A stretch of DNA of 24,616 nucleotides from Brevundimonas sp. UBA5866 (GTDB lineage Bacteria > Pseudomonadota > Alphaproteobacteria > Caulobacterales > Caulobacteraceae): positions 1 through 24,616 of the forward strand of contig NZ_DJFS01000034.1 in assembly GCF_002432125.1 (NCBI RefSeq). The letters run 5' to 3'. The notes beneath the pieces were generated by a model. That model was not told the origin of the DNA. It searched no databases and saw only the letters and a program-made list of their open reading frames with translations. The translations under genes and the position numbers were made by a program. Below, one piece after another: positions 14,669 to 22,804 of the stretch (the stretch's first letter is position 1; each line of letters begins with the position of its first letter).

Positions 14669-14672
14669 AAGC

Positions 14673-15305
14673 TTAGTTGGTTTGGCCTGCAGTCGGGCGG
14701 AAGCGGCTGCCCGAGCGGTTGAATTCCGCCTGCTCCGGAGAAATTTCGAAGCCGATCAGGATTTCGAAATGTCCGCCCGAAGTGGTGGCGTCGGCGCGGG
14801 GGATGACGATGGTGTGCGACGGCTCGGCGGTCGTACGGTCCTGACCGTTAAAGTTCACCGGCAGGTCGAAATATTCCTTGTCCAGTACGGCCGAGTTACG
14901 CTCGGTCACGGCTACCCAATAACGGTAGGTCTGGCCGTCGCCCTGTGCTGCCGGACCCTTGCCCAGCGAGAACAACAGGTTCATGTCGACGCGGATCGGA
15001 TCGTTCTCACGGTATTGGCAGTCCGAGGACACCCCTTCGATCTCGCCGGTATAGCCGACGGTCGATGCCGACGGGCGCTGATAGTCGGTCATTTCGACAT
15101 ATCGGGCCGCATCATAGAGCACCTTCACATAGGGGCACGGACCGGCGTTTGCGCGTCGGGCCAGGGGCTGGAGGCGGAACTGGCGTTGCGGCTTGGCCTC
15201 GGCCTGGGCGTTTTGCCCGCGCTGGCGTTGCTGGGCATCGGCAGCGTTCGGCATCATCGTGGCGGCGATGGAGAAGGCAGCAAGGGCAGTCAGGACGCGA
15301 CGCAT
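14673..15305 (-). CDS. Exported protein of unknown function upstream of argS
   Basis: A 210-residue protein with a clear signal peptide: a short basic start (MRR), a hydrophobic core, and an ADA-Q cleavage site near residue 24. The mature part begins with a basic Gln-rich stretch, and two cysteines (in GPCPYVKVL and SSDCQYRE) could form a disulfide. The rest looks beta-rich. I chose the ATG at 15303-15305 because GGAAAG lies about seven bases upstream; a frame to 15341 extends into the spacer. Location should be periplasm or outer membrane. It precedes argS by four bases. The family is conserved in Caulobacterales as far as I recall, but no function is known to me. Confidence 0.75.
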   Translation of the reverse strand: MRRVLTALAAFSIAATMMPNAADAQQRQRGQNAQAEAKPQRQFRLQPLARRANAGPCPYVKVLYDAARYVEMTDYQRPSASTVGYTGEIEGVSSDCQYRENDPIRVDMNLLFSLGKGPAAQGDGQTYRYWVAVTERNSAVLDKEYFDLPVNFNGQDRTTAEPSHTIVIPRADATTSGGHFEILIGFEISPEQAEFNRSGSRFRPTAGQTN

Positions 15306-15495
15306 CGGGTTCTTTCCAGCAATCCAAAGGAACGAGCGCAATCATACAGACGCGAAGTCTGAAAGAACACGCTGAGCGGTGATAGCGGCTAAAGCGAGGC
15401 GCGGCAAACGGCCAGTGCGTCTTGAGGGCCAACTAAGTTGATTTGAGCCTATGTCACAGTGGCGAAGCAGGGCGCAAACGACTAGGTTGCAGACT

Positions 15496-16473
15496 ATGAA
15501 CGCCCCTGTATCCGCTGTTGCCCCTTCGCTTGAAAAGCGCCCGCTGACTGTCCGCATGGCCACGCCGCGCGGCTTCTGTGCGGGGGTGGACCGCGCGATC
15601 CAGATCGTCGAGCGTGCCATCGAAAAATACGGCGCGCCCGTCTATGTGCGCCACGAGATCGTGCACAACCGCCATGTGGTGGACCGCCTGAAGGGTCTGG
15701 GCGCGGTGTTCGTCAAGGAACTGGACGAATGCCCTGATGACCGTCCGGTGGTGTTTTCGGCACACGGCGTACCCAAGTCGGTGCCCGAGGCGGCCAAGTC
15801 GCGCCAGATGCTGTACCTCGATGCCACCTGTCCGCTGGTGTCCAAGGTCCACGTCGAGGCCGAGCGCAACTTCAAACAGGACCGTCACATCATCCTGATC
15901 GGTCACGCAGGCCACCCCGAAGTGGTCGGCACGATGGGACAGCTGCCGCAGGGGGCCATCTCGCTGGTCGAGACGGTCGAGGACGCCGAAGCGTTCGAGC
16001 GTCCGGGCGATGTGCCTCTGGCCTATGCCACGCAGACCACGCTGTCGGTGGACGATACCTCCGAAATCCTTGCCGTGCTCAAGCGCCGCTTCCCCGAACT
16101 GCCGGACCCGCACAAGGAAGACATCTGCTACGCCACCACCAACCGTCAGGAAGCGGTGAAAAAGCTGGGCGACGGCTGCGATCTGGTGCTGGTGGTCGGG
16201 TCCAAGAACTCGTCCAACTCGGCGCGTCTGGTGGACGTGGCGCTGAAGGCCGGGGCCAAGGCCGCGCGTCTGGTCGATGATGCGGGCGATGTGGACTGGA
16301 GCTGGTTCGAGGGTGTGGATACCCTGGGCGTGACAGCGGGCGCTTCGGCCCCCGAGCCTCTGGTCGAAGGGCTGATCGAGGCCGTGCGCCAGCGTTTCGA
16401 CGTCACCCTGACCGAGGATGACGGCGCGCGCGAAACCATCACCTTCAAACTACCGCGCGCGCTTCAGGACTAG
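15496..16473 (+). CDS. ispH: 4-hydroxy-3-methylbut-2-enyl diphosphate reductase
   Basis: IspH performs the last step of the MEP isoprenoid pathway, reducing HMBPP to isopentenyl and dimethylallyl diphosphate with an oxygen-sensitive iron-sulfur cluster. The three cluster ligands are present: C28 (PRGFCAGVDRA), C112 (DATCPLVSKVH) and C211 (EDICYATTNRQ). The GHAGHPEVVG segment carries the catalytic Glu. The start ATG at 15496 gives 325 residues and about 18 residues ahead of the conserved core; the ribosome site is weak (AGG, nine bases). The frame is open to 15451 but that extension is not family-like. It is divergent from the argS operon. Confidence 0.96.
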   Translation: MNAPVSAVAPSLEKRPLTVRMATPRGFCAGVDRAIQIVERAIEKYGAPVYVRHEIVHNRHVVDRLKGLGAVFVKELDECPDDRPVVFSAHGVPKSVPEAAKSRQMLYLDATCPLVSKVHVEAERNFKQDRHIILIGHAGHPEVVGTMGQLPQGAISLVETVEDAEAFERPGDVPLAYATQTTLSVDDTSEILAVLKRRFPELPDPHKEDICYATTNRQEAVKKLGDGCDLVLVVGSKNSSNSARLVDVALKAGAKAARLVDDAGDVDWSWFEGVDTLGVTAGASAPEPLVEGLIEAVRQRFDVTLTEDDGARETITFKLPRALQD

Positions 16474-16745
16474 CCTTCAGGCACGAACGGCAAGCGCGGC
16501 GGAACAGCCGGGCTTGGTGTTGGCGGTCATGCGACGCGCACCCCTCAGGGGCAGGGCTACGTCGTTCAGGTCGAAGGGATCGTTCGATAGGGCTGCGTCC
16601 GGCAGGGCGGTCCTACCCCCATATACATGGCGCAGACAGGGGGCGATGGCGGTTGATACAGCGCGGTCCAGGCCGGGCCATTGGGGCAGGGCCGTTTTGC
16701 TGTCGCAGCCGCGTTCGATAGCGGCTTCAACCTTTGGAGCTTCGC

Positions 16746-17198
16746 ATGAAGAAGACCCTGATTGCTGCCGCCCTTGCCGTGATGGCTGCGGCCCCGGCCC
16801 TGGCCCAAGATGCCTCACAGGCACCGGTGTTCGGCCAAGCTACGCTGAGCGCGGGATTTGACGATGGCGCGCCGCTGCAACGCCGTTTCCGTGGCGGCGG
16901 CCCCAACGATGCGTCACGCCTGCCGGGCAATTGCACCGGCAATGTCGGCACCCCGCCCGATTTCCGCGTCAACTATACCGCCGGAAGCTATCCGCTGATT
17001 TTCCGCAGCGTGTCGAATGCCGATACGGCGCTGGTGATCAACGCTCCGGACGGGCGCTGGTACTGCGATGACGACAGCTTTGGCGATCTGGACGCGCAAT
17101 ACCGTTTCGACCGCCCGCAGAGCGGCGTCTATGATGTGTGGGTCGCCGTGGTGAACGGGCGCGAAGCCGACGCCACCCTGGTCGTGTCCGAACGCTGA
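16746..17198 (+). CDS. Secreted small protein, pre-peptidase-like beta domain
   Basis: A 150-residue exported protein. The signal peptide MKKTLIAAALAVMAAAPALA is classical with cleavage after ALA (about residue 20). GGAG lies six bases before the ATG at 16746-16748. The mature part, with NCTGN, DFRVNYTAGSYPLIFRSVS, DTALVINAPDGRWYCDDD and PQSGVYDVWVAVVNG, looks like a bacterial pre-peptidase C-terminal-type beta sandwich, with two cysteines that may pair. Such domains are often found with secreted peptidases, but here the domain stands alone, so the role is unknown. It is followed by a strong terminator shared with the convergent gene. Confidence 0.82.
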   Translation: MKKTLIAAALAVMAAAPALAQDASQAPVFGQATLSAGFDDGAPLQRRFRGGGPNDASRLPGNCTGNVGTPPDFRVNYTAGSYPLIFRSVSNADTALVINAPDGRWYCDDDSFGDLDAQYRFDRPQSGVYDVWVAVVNGREADATLVVSER

Positions 17199-17218
17199 CC
17201 CGCCGCTAGGCCCGAAAA

Positions 17219-17253
17219 CGAAAACGCCCCGGAGACTATCCGGGGCGTTTTTT
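17219..17253. terminator. Bidirectional terminator between convergent genes
   Basis: A perfect 12-bp stem AAAACGCCCCGG (17221-17232) with CCGGGGCGTTTT (17240-17251), loop of seven bases, has T-rich sequence on the plus side and A-rich on the other. It lies between the stop codons of the convergent genes at 17198 and 17276. Confidence 0.93.
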
Positions 17254-17275
17254 CGTGACACAGGGTCTGGCGTCT

Positions 17276-17629
17276 TCAGGCCGTATATTGGGCCCAGACA
17301 GCGGCGGAATGGTCGTAAACGGCGGCGACATTTTCCGTAATGCGGACGGTGACATGGGTCTGGGTGGCGTGGTCGTAGCCGGTATATTCCCCGTCGGCTC
17401 CGGCCAGATGGATATGGCTGTTGCGACCGTGATCGAAGATGTCGGGAACGGCCCCCGAGAACTTTACCTTACGGTCCAGATCGATCGCATTCACCAGCGT
17501 TCCGGATGCACTGGCGGTCAGGTTCAGATGGCGGGCCGCCGCATGGTCATAAAGGCCGGTGACATTGCGCCCCGACGTATGGGCCAGACCGATGGCAGCG
17601 ATGATGGCGCGAATGTCGGCGGGGATCAT
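17276..17629 (-). CDS. Hypothetical protein with four imperfect YDH repeats
   Basis: A 117-residue protein from the ATG at 17627-17629, which has CGGAG about six bases upstream. It has no signal peptide or membrane helix. Four copies of a Y/F-D-H motif occur at residues 27-29, 65-67, 85-87 and 105-107, and the first three are followed by a short gap and then a histidine and alternating hydrophobic residues (RHLNL, SHIHL, THVTV), suggesting repeated beta hairpins. I do not recognise the family. The longer frame upstream (to 17692) lacks a ribosome site. The next gene upstream on the strand ends at 17734, about 100 bases away with a terminator between, so it is probably transcribed on its own. 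Confidence 0.68.
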   Translation of the reverse strand: MIPADIRAIIAAIGLAHTSGRNVTGLYDHAAARHLNLTASASGTLVNAIDLDRKVKFSGAVPDIFDHGRNSHIHLAGADGEYTGYDHATQTHVTVRITENVAAVYDHSAAVWAQYTA

Positions 17630-17689
17630 GCAAGCTCCGATACTCTGATCAACACAGCCAACAGCGATAGTCCGCTTGCCCCATGCGGG

Positions 17690-17729
17690 CAAAGAAAAAG
17701 GGCGCGGCGGTTATTCCGTCGCGCCCCTT
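17690..17729 (-). terminator. Terminator of the TTG-start lipoprotein gene
   Basis: On the minus strand a 13-bp stem with one bulge (17716-17729 with 17698-17710) and a 5-base loop is followed by TTTTTCTTT. It begins five bases after the TAG at 17734-17736. A second short stem (TTGCCC/GGGCAA) follows farther on. Confidence 0.85.
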
Positions 17730-17733
17730 GGTC

Positions 17734-18489
17734 CTAGATCTTGCCGTCTGGCTCGGTATCCAGGGTGTAATAGCTGTATTCGCTGCCGCGATACCATTCG
17801 TACTGCACGCGCTTGAAGCGCAGGCGGCGAAGAAGGTCACCGTTTGCCCGTTGGGCCTCGGCAATGTTGGAATTGCTGGCGAACATGCCGGCAATGAAGC
17901 GCACGGTCTTGGCCTGTCCCCCCTGAACCACCACCTCGACATTATGCTCCCATAGCGTGTTCGACATGATCTTGCCGAAGCGACGACGCATGGCAGGCAG
18001 AAGGCGCTGTTGGGTTGACGAGAGTTTTGAGCGCAGGCGCGCGTTCTTGTCGGTAATGCCCTTGTCGCCTTCGAACTCGGCGGCTTCCTTGATCGTCATC
18101 GAGGCGGCTTCAAACATGACCAGAGCCAGACGAATGTCCTCGCTGCCAGAAGTGTCGTTGATCTTCAACTCGTCCAGCAGGCGCAGGGAGTTGTCGAGCT
18201 GGTTGTTGAGCTTGGTGATCTTCTCCTGACGGTCCAGCTCGGCAACCGTATCCTTGGCCCGCTTGTACAGATCGGCCAGTTCGCCACCCTCGCGGATTTC
18301 GGTCGCATAGGTGTTTTGCAGTTCCAGGATGTCGCGCGCCAGATGGGTCGGGCTGCGGGTGCTAATGGATTTTTCGACGCTGGCGATAAAAGTCTCACGC
18401 TGGAGACGCAGATCTTCTTCGCTGGGTCCGGGGTTGGCGCAGGCGGCCAGGGTCAGGCTTAGGCAAGCCAGCAAAAGTGTACGCTTCAA
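17734..18489 (-). CDS. Lipoprotein with coiled-coil region (TTG start)
   Basis: A 251-residue predicted lipoprotein: MKRTLLLACLSLTLAAC gives the lipobox LAAC with Cys17, then a Glu-rich segment. Residues about 25-165 are helical and charged and probably coiled coil; the end (about 185-250) contains NTLWEHNVEVVVQGG and YEWYRGSEYSYYTLD, which look beta-rich. The start codon is TTG at 18487-18489, preceded by GAGGGGG six bases away; no ATG or GTG fits the signal peptide. It should be matured by LspA, whose gene is in the window. I know no function; it belongs to the envelope by its signal. Confidence 0.82.
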   Translation of the reverse strand: MKRTLLLACLSLTLAACANPGPSEEDLRLQRETFIASVEKSISTRSPTHLARDILELQNTYATEIREGGELADLYKRAKDTVAELDRQEKITKLNNQLDNSLRLLDELKINDTSGSEDIRLALVMFEAASMTIKEAAEFEGDKGITDKNARLRSKLSSTQQRLLPAMRRRFGKIMSNTLWEHNVEVVVQGGQAKTVRFIAGMFASNSNIAEAQRANGDLLRRLRFKRVQYEWYRGSEYSYYTLDTEPDGKI

Positions 18490-18536
18490 AAGAGCCCCCT
18501 CTAGATACTGCTGCGCTTCTATGAGGGAAGTTACGT

Positions 18537-18562
18537 AAATTCAATGACTTGACTGTGAATTT
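18537..18562. repeat. Inverted repeat upstream of the TTG-start lipoprotein gene
   Basis: AAATTCA (18537-18543) and TGAATTT (18556-18562) are perfect complements 12 bases apart, lying 48-73 bases upstream of the TTG-start lipoprotein gene and 5 bases from the hairpin terminator of the next gene. Its position fits a promoter or operator of the lipoprotein gene; on the minus strand TTGAAT followed 17 bases later by TAGAAG gives only a weak promoter match. Confidence 0.35.
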
Positions 18563-18565
18563 GGG

Positions 18566-18602
18566 CGCAAAAAAGGCGCGGCACCCGTGGGGCCGCGCCT
18601 TT
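18566..18602 (-). terminator. Terminator of the bamF-like gene
   Basis: AAAGGCGCGGC (18572-18582) and GCCGCGCCTTT (18592-18602) form an 11-bp stem with a 9-base loop; on the minus strand it is followed by TTTTTTGC. It lies 24 bases after the stop of the DUF3035 gene. Confidence 0.9.
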
Positions 18603-18626
18603 GTTTTCTGTCGCCTGTGGTGGGTC

Positions 18627-19196
18627 TTAGAGGCCCGGCAGCTTAAAGCGGCGGCTGTCCTGACGCGGGACGATGGTGATGCCTTCGCGGCCGCCGGTTA
18701 GGGCTTGCAGGCGGGCGTGCTCGCTGTTGGCGTCAACCGTGCGTGCGCCGTCCGAACCCTGAATGGTGGTTGCGGTCTGCGAAGCCGGATCGTTCTTGCG
18801 CCAGAACATGATGCGGTTGGCCCAGCTTTCTTCCTTGTGGGCCAGATCGCCGAACTCGTCGTCGATGACATAACGGGCCAGCGGGTCGGCACGGTCGCCA
18901 CCGGCGTTGGCCACCAGAACCTGTTCACCCGGCGTGCGGGTGACGGCCTGACGCTGACCCAGAAGGATCTGGCGTGCTGCCGATTCGGGGGTCAGCTCCT
19001 GCGGGCGCGGTGCGCCCGGGTTCGGCGGGGTCAGACCGTATTCAGGCGGTACCACCAGCGGGGCCGAGGCCACGGTGACAAACTCGTCAGGCGTGACCTT
19101 GGTCAGGCCAACGCCCTGTCTGATCGAGTTACAGGCACCGAGCGACAGCACGGCGGCGCTGGCAACGGTCACGGTAAGGGCAGTACGAATTCGCAT
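18627..19196 (-). CDS. bamF: DUF3035 lipoprotein, BamF-like outer-membrane assembly subunit
   Basis: A 189-residue lipoprotein with lipobox LGAC (Cys22) after an alanine/leucine-rich signal. The mature region has the DUF3035 features: VTPDEFVTVASAPLVVPPEYGLTPPNPG and a QELTPESAARQILLG segment, followed by a region with YVIDDEFG and SWANRIMFW. In Caulobacter the DUF3035 lipoprotein BamF is a subunit of the BAM complex that folds outer-membrane beta-barrel proteins. The start ATG is at 19194-19196; a GGAG lies 11 bases upstream. It is 66 bases downstream of lspA on the same strand and probably shares its transcript, an apt pairing since LspA matures it. The gene name is a family inference. Confidence 0.83.
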   Translation of the reverse strand: MRIRTALTVTVASAAVLSLGACNSIRQGVGLTKVTPDEFVTVASAPLVVPPEYGLTPPNPGAPRPQELTPESAARQILLGQRQAVTRTPGEQVLVANAGGDRADPLARYVIDDEFGDLAHKEESWANRIMFWRKNDPASQTATTIQGSDGARTVDANSEHARLQALTGGREGITIVPRQDSRRFKLPGL

Positions 19197-19262
19197 TTTA
19201 GGCTCGGCTCCGGTCGGCGCGCCCCTTCGGGCACTGCTCGGGTCGAATAGGAAGAAGGTTGA

Positions 19263-19787
19263 TTACGACTTTTCGTGGGCGACGCCAACCTTGGAACGAC
19301 GTTCCGAGAGGAAGGAATCGAGGATCAGAAGCATGACACCGACGGTAATTCCACTGTCGGCAATGTTGAAAATCCAAGGGAAGACGCCCGTTCCCGAAAA
19401 ATCGAGGAAATCGACAACGCCGCCGAAACGGATGCGGTCGATCACATTTCCGACCGCTCCACCGATAACCAGGCCGATGGCGCAGGCCAGAAGGCGACGG
19501 TTGGCTTTCAGGGCCCAGACCGCCAATGCCACCGCCACGATCACGGAGAAGGCGCTGAGTATCCAGCGGGCTTCGCCGCCGCCGAACATGCCGAAGCTGA
19601 CGCCGGTGTTCAGGACGAAGGTCAGGTTGAAGACAGGCGGCAGAACCTCGGCGATGCGGAAACCGTCCAGCAGGGGCGTGGGCGGTCCGGGCATGGCCGA
19701 CAGGATCATGGCCTTGCTGATCTGGTCAGCGACAATGATGAAAAGCGCCAGACCATAGGCGGCCCAGCCGAGACGAGTGATCTTCAT
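19263..19787 (-). CDS. lspA: Lipoprotein signal peptidase (signal peptidase II)
   Basis: LspA is an inner-membrane aspartyl protease that cleaves the signal peptide of diacylglyceryl-modified prolipoproteins just before the lipidated cysteine. The 174-residue protein has four membrane helices and the conserved elements VLNTGVSFG (about 58-66), GGAVGNVIDRI (109-119, D117), GVVDFLDF (123-130, D126) and FNIADSGI (140-147, D144), which contain the active-site aspartates. The start ATG is at 19785-19787 with GAAGG close before it. It is 86 bases from the ileS stop, with an intrinsic terminator between, so it likely has its own promoter in that spacer or depends on read-through. It precedes the bamF-like gene. 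Confidence 0.95.
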   Translation of the reverse strand: MKITRLGWAAYGLALFIIVADQISKAMILSAMPGPPTPLLDGFRIAEVLPPVFNLTFVLNTGVSFGMFGGGEARWILSAFSVIVAVALAVWALKANRRLLACAIGLVIGGAVGNVIDRIRFGGVVDFLDFSGTGVFPWIFNIADSGITVGVMLLILDSFLSERRSKVGVAHEKS

Positions 19788-19824
19788 GTGCCTTCGCTAT
19801 CAGGAACTTGGGGCAGGGGGGAGA

Positions 19825-19860
19825 TGAAAAAACGCCCCGTCGTTTCCGGCGGGGCGTTTT
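19825..19860 (-). terminator. Terminator of ileS
   Basis: AAAACGCCCCG (19829-19839) pairs with CGGGGCGTTTT (19850-19860) with a small extra CG pair toward the loop; on the minus strand it is followed by TTCATC after an uninterrupted T run. It lies 14 bases after the ileS stop. Confidence 0.9.
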
Positions 19861-19873
19861 CTCTCGCTCAGGT

Positions 19874-22804
19874 TCAGGCCTTCAGGCTGTCCAGATAGCG
19901 GACGGCGTCGGCGTCACGGGCCGACAGGTCCGGATATTCGGGGTCGGAACCCACGTCCGGCACCTTGCGCCACGAGCGGGCGCATTTCGGATAGTGGGCG
20001 GTCTTGATGACGGCGGTGATCTCGGCACCCTCGACCAGTTCTGCGCCCGAGGTACGGAACACCTCGGCGGCGTCCAGACCCTCATAGGCGGCCAGCAGGT
20101 CGGCCGGGGCGGTGACCGTCGGCCATGCGTCCAGAGCGCCACCGATGACCTTGTCGCGGCGGGCCGCTTCGAGGGCTTCGTTGACCACTTCCATGACCTT
20201 CTGGACCTTGGCCCAGCGGGCGGCCTCAGCCTCGTTCTGCCATTCGGCCGGAGCCTGCGGCAGGATGCGGGCCGAGTTGGCACCGGCTTCGGCTTCGGGG
20301 AAGCGCGAGGACCACGCCTCGTCCATGGTGAACGGGGTGATCGGCGACAGCCATGCGGTCAGGCGGGCAAAGACTTCGTCCATGACGGTACGCACGGCGC
20401 GGCGCTTGAGGCTGTCCGGACGGTCGCAATACAGGCTGTCCTTGCGGACGTCGAAGTACAGCGACGACAGGTCGCCGGTGCAGAACTCGATCACCGGACG
20501 GACCACGTCCTGGAAGCGGTATTCCTCGAACGCCTTCTTAACGTGGGCGTCCAGTTCCCACAGGCGGTGCAGGATGTACTGTTCCAGCGGCGGGAACTGC
20601 GAGTAGTCGGTGATGCGCTCGTCTTCGGTGAAGCCCGCGACGGCACCCAGCAGGTAGCGCACGGTGTTGCGTAGCTTGCGATAGGCATCAACCGTAGTCT
20701 GCAGGATCTGTTTGCCGATGCGCTGGTCTTCCGAATAGTCGACCATCGCCACCCACAGACGCAGGATGTCGGCACCCGACTCCTTGATGACGGTCGCAGG
20801 GTCAACGGTGTTGCCCTTGGACTTCGACATCTTCTCACCCTTCTCGTCGAGGGTGAAACCGTGGGTCAGGACGGCATCATACGGCGCACGGCCACGCGAG
20901 CCGCAGCCTTCCAGCAGCGACGACTGGAACCAGCCGCGGTGCTGGTCCGAACCTTCGAGATAGAGGTTCGCGGGCCAGTGCGACGGGCGGTCGCCGGTAT
21001 AGCCGTGGGCCGGATCGCGGGCTTCCAGCGTGAAGGCGTGGGTCGAGCCGGAATCGAACCAGACATCGAGGATGTCGGTGATCTTTTCGTACTGGGCCGG
21101 ATTGTGGTTGCCGAGGAACTGTTCGTCCGGTGCGGTGAACCACACGTCCGCGCCGCCTTCGGCAACGGCGGCGACGATGCGGGCATCGACTTCCGGATCG
21201 ATCAGCGGCTGGCCGGTGGTCTTGTCCACATACATGGCCAGCGGGGTGCCCCATGCGCGCTGACGGCTGATCAGCCAGTCCGGGCGGCCTTCGACCATCG
21301 AGCGGATGCGGTTCTTGCCCGCCGCCGGGTGGAAGGCGGTGTTGTCCAGAGCGGTCAGGGCACGCTCGCGCAGGGTGTTGCCGTCGGCCAGTTCCTCATC
21401 CATGCGGATGAACCACTGCGGAGTATTGCGGAAGATGACCGGGGCCTTGGAACGCCACGAGTGCGGGTATGAGTGCTCGACGCGGCCACGGGCCAGGAGG
21501 TTGCCCGCCTCGATCAGTTTTTCCATCACCGCGCCATTGGCGGGGCCGAACTTGCCGGTCTTCTTGCCTTCGGTTTCCAGAACCTTCAGGCCCGCGAACA
21601 GCGGCACGTGCGGGTAGTATGCACCGTCCGGATCGACGGTGTCCGGCACATCGCGGTGGCCGTGGGCCAGCCAGACGGCATAGTCGTCGGCACCGTGGCC
21701 GGGGGCGGTGTGGACAAAGCCCGTACCGGCATCGTCCGTCACGTGGTCGCCCGATAGCAGCGGCACCGAGAAGCCATAGCCGCTGTCCAGTTCCGACAGC
21801 GGGTGGGCGCATTCCAGACCCGACGGGTCGATGTCATAGATACGGGTGAACTCGGCCACCTTGGCGGCCTTGAACACGTCACCGGCCAGCTTGTCGGCGA
21901 TGATGAAGCGGTCGCCGGCCTTGGCCCACGGCTCGAACTCCAGACCCTCTTCCATCGCGACGACCTCATACAGGCCGTACTTGATCTCGGGGCCGTAGGA
22001 GATGGCGCGGTTGGCCGGAATGGTCCACGGGGTGGTGGTCCAGATCACGATCGACGGCGTCTGGTTGCGGAAGGCCAGCAGATCGTCCGGATGGCTGTCC
22101 GACATGCCGGTGACGGGGAATTTCACCCAGATCGTCGGCGAGACGTGGTCGTGATACTCGACCTCGGCATCAGCCAGAGCGGTGCGCTCGACCGGCGACC
22201 ACATCACCGGCTTGGAGCCGCGATAGAGCTGGCCCGAGTTCTTGAAGCGGTGGAATTCGCCCACGATGGCGGCCTCGGACTTGAAGTCCATGGTGGCATA
22301 GCGGTTGGCGAAGTCGCCCGTGATGCCAAGACGCAGGAACTGGTCGCGCTGCAGGTCGATGAACTTGCCCGCATATTCACGGCAGGCGGTGCGGAACTCT
22401 TCCTTCGAGACCTCGTCCTTGCGGCGGCCCTTCTTGCGGTATTCCTCTTCGATCTTCCACTCGATCGGCAGGCCGTGGCAGTCCCAGCCCGGCACGTAAT
22501 CGACATCCTTGCCCATCAGGAACTGAGAGCGGACGACGAAGTCCTTCAGCGTCTTGTTCAGGGCGTGGCCGATGTGGATGTCGCCGTTGGCATAGGGCGG
22601 GCCGTCGTGCAGCACGAACAGCGGTGCGCCCTCGGCCTGACGCTTGGCGCGCAGGGTGCCGTACAGGTCGCCCCACTTTTCGAGGATTTCCGGCTCCTTC
22701 TTCGGCAGACCGCCGCGCATCGGGAAGTCGGTTTCCGGCAGGAAGACGGTGTCGCGGTAATCGCGGCCAGCGGTCTCGGTCGTGGTGTTGTCGGCGTCGG
22801 ACAT
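19874..22804 (-). CDS. ileS: Isoleucyl-tRNA synthetase
   Basis: A class I synthetase charging tRNA-Ile, with an editing domain that hydrolyses Val-tRNA-Ile. The 976-residue protein has the HIGH signature in PPYANGDIHIGHALNK (HIGH at 77-80) and KMSKS at 658-662 in EKMSKSKGNTV. The CP1 editing domain lies between (about 190-420), with WTTTPWTIPAN and the GTGFVHTAPGHG loop. The C-terminal metal motif is degenerate: KCARSW and LSARDA replace the CxxC pairs found in E. coli IleS, which I believe is common in alphaproteobacteria. The ATG at 22802-22804 lacks a clear Shine-Dalgarno. The gene precedes lspA on the strand, a common order in many bacteria. Confidence 0.97.
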   Translation of the reverse strand: MSDADNTTTETAGRDYRDTVFLPETDFPMRGGLPKKEPEILEKWGDLYGTLRAKRQAEGAPLFVLHDGPPYANGDIHIGHALNKTLKDFVVRSQFLMGKDVDYVPGWDCHGLPIEWKIEEEYRKKGRRKDEVSKEEFRTACREYAGKFIDLQRDQFLRLGITGDFANRYATMDFKSEAAIVGEFHRFKNSGQLYRGSKPVMWSPVERTALADAEVEYHDHVSPTIWVKFPVTGMSDSHPDDLLAFRNQTPSIVIWTTTPWTIPANRAISYGPEIKYGLYEVVAMEEGLEFEPWAKAGDRFIIADKLAGDVFKAAKVAEFTRIYDIDPSGLECAHPLSELDSGYGFSVPLLSGDHVTDDAGTGFVHTAPGHGADDYAVWLAHGHRDVPDTVDPDGAYYPHVPLFAGLKVLETEGKKTGKFGPANGAVMEKLIEAGNLLARGRVEHSYPHSWRSKAPVIFRNTPQWFIRMDEELADGNTLRERALTALDNTAFHPAAGKNRIRSMVEGRPDWLISRQRAWGTPLAMYVDKTTGQPLIDPEVDARIVAAVAEGGADVWFTAPDEQFLGNHNPAQYEKITDILDVWFDSGSTHAFTLEARDPAHGYTGDRPSHWPANLYLEGSDQHRGWFQSSLLEGCGSRGRAPYDAVLTHGFTLDEKGEKMSKSKGNTVDPATVIKESGADILRLWVAMVDYSEDQRIGKQILQTTVDAYRKLRNTVRYLLGAVAGFTEDERITDYSQFPPLEQYILHRLWELDAHVKKAFEEYRFQDVVRPVIEFCTGDLSSLYFDVRKDSLYCDRPDSLKRRAVRTVMDEVFARLTAWLSPITPFTMDEAWSSRFPEAEAGANSARILPQAPAEWQNEAEAARWAKVQKVMEVVNEALEAARRDKVIGGALDAWPTVTAPADLLAAYEGLDAAEVFRTSGAELVEGAEITAVIKTAHYPKCARSWRKVPDVGSDPEYPDLSARDADAVRYLDSLKA

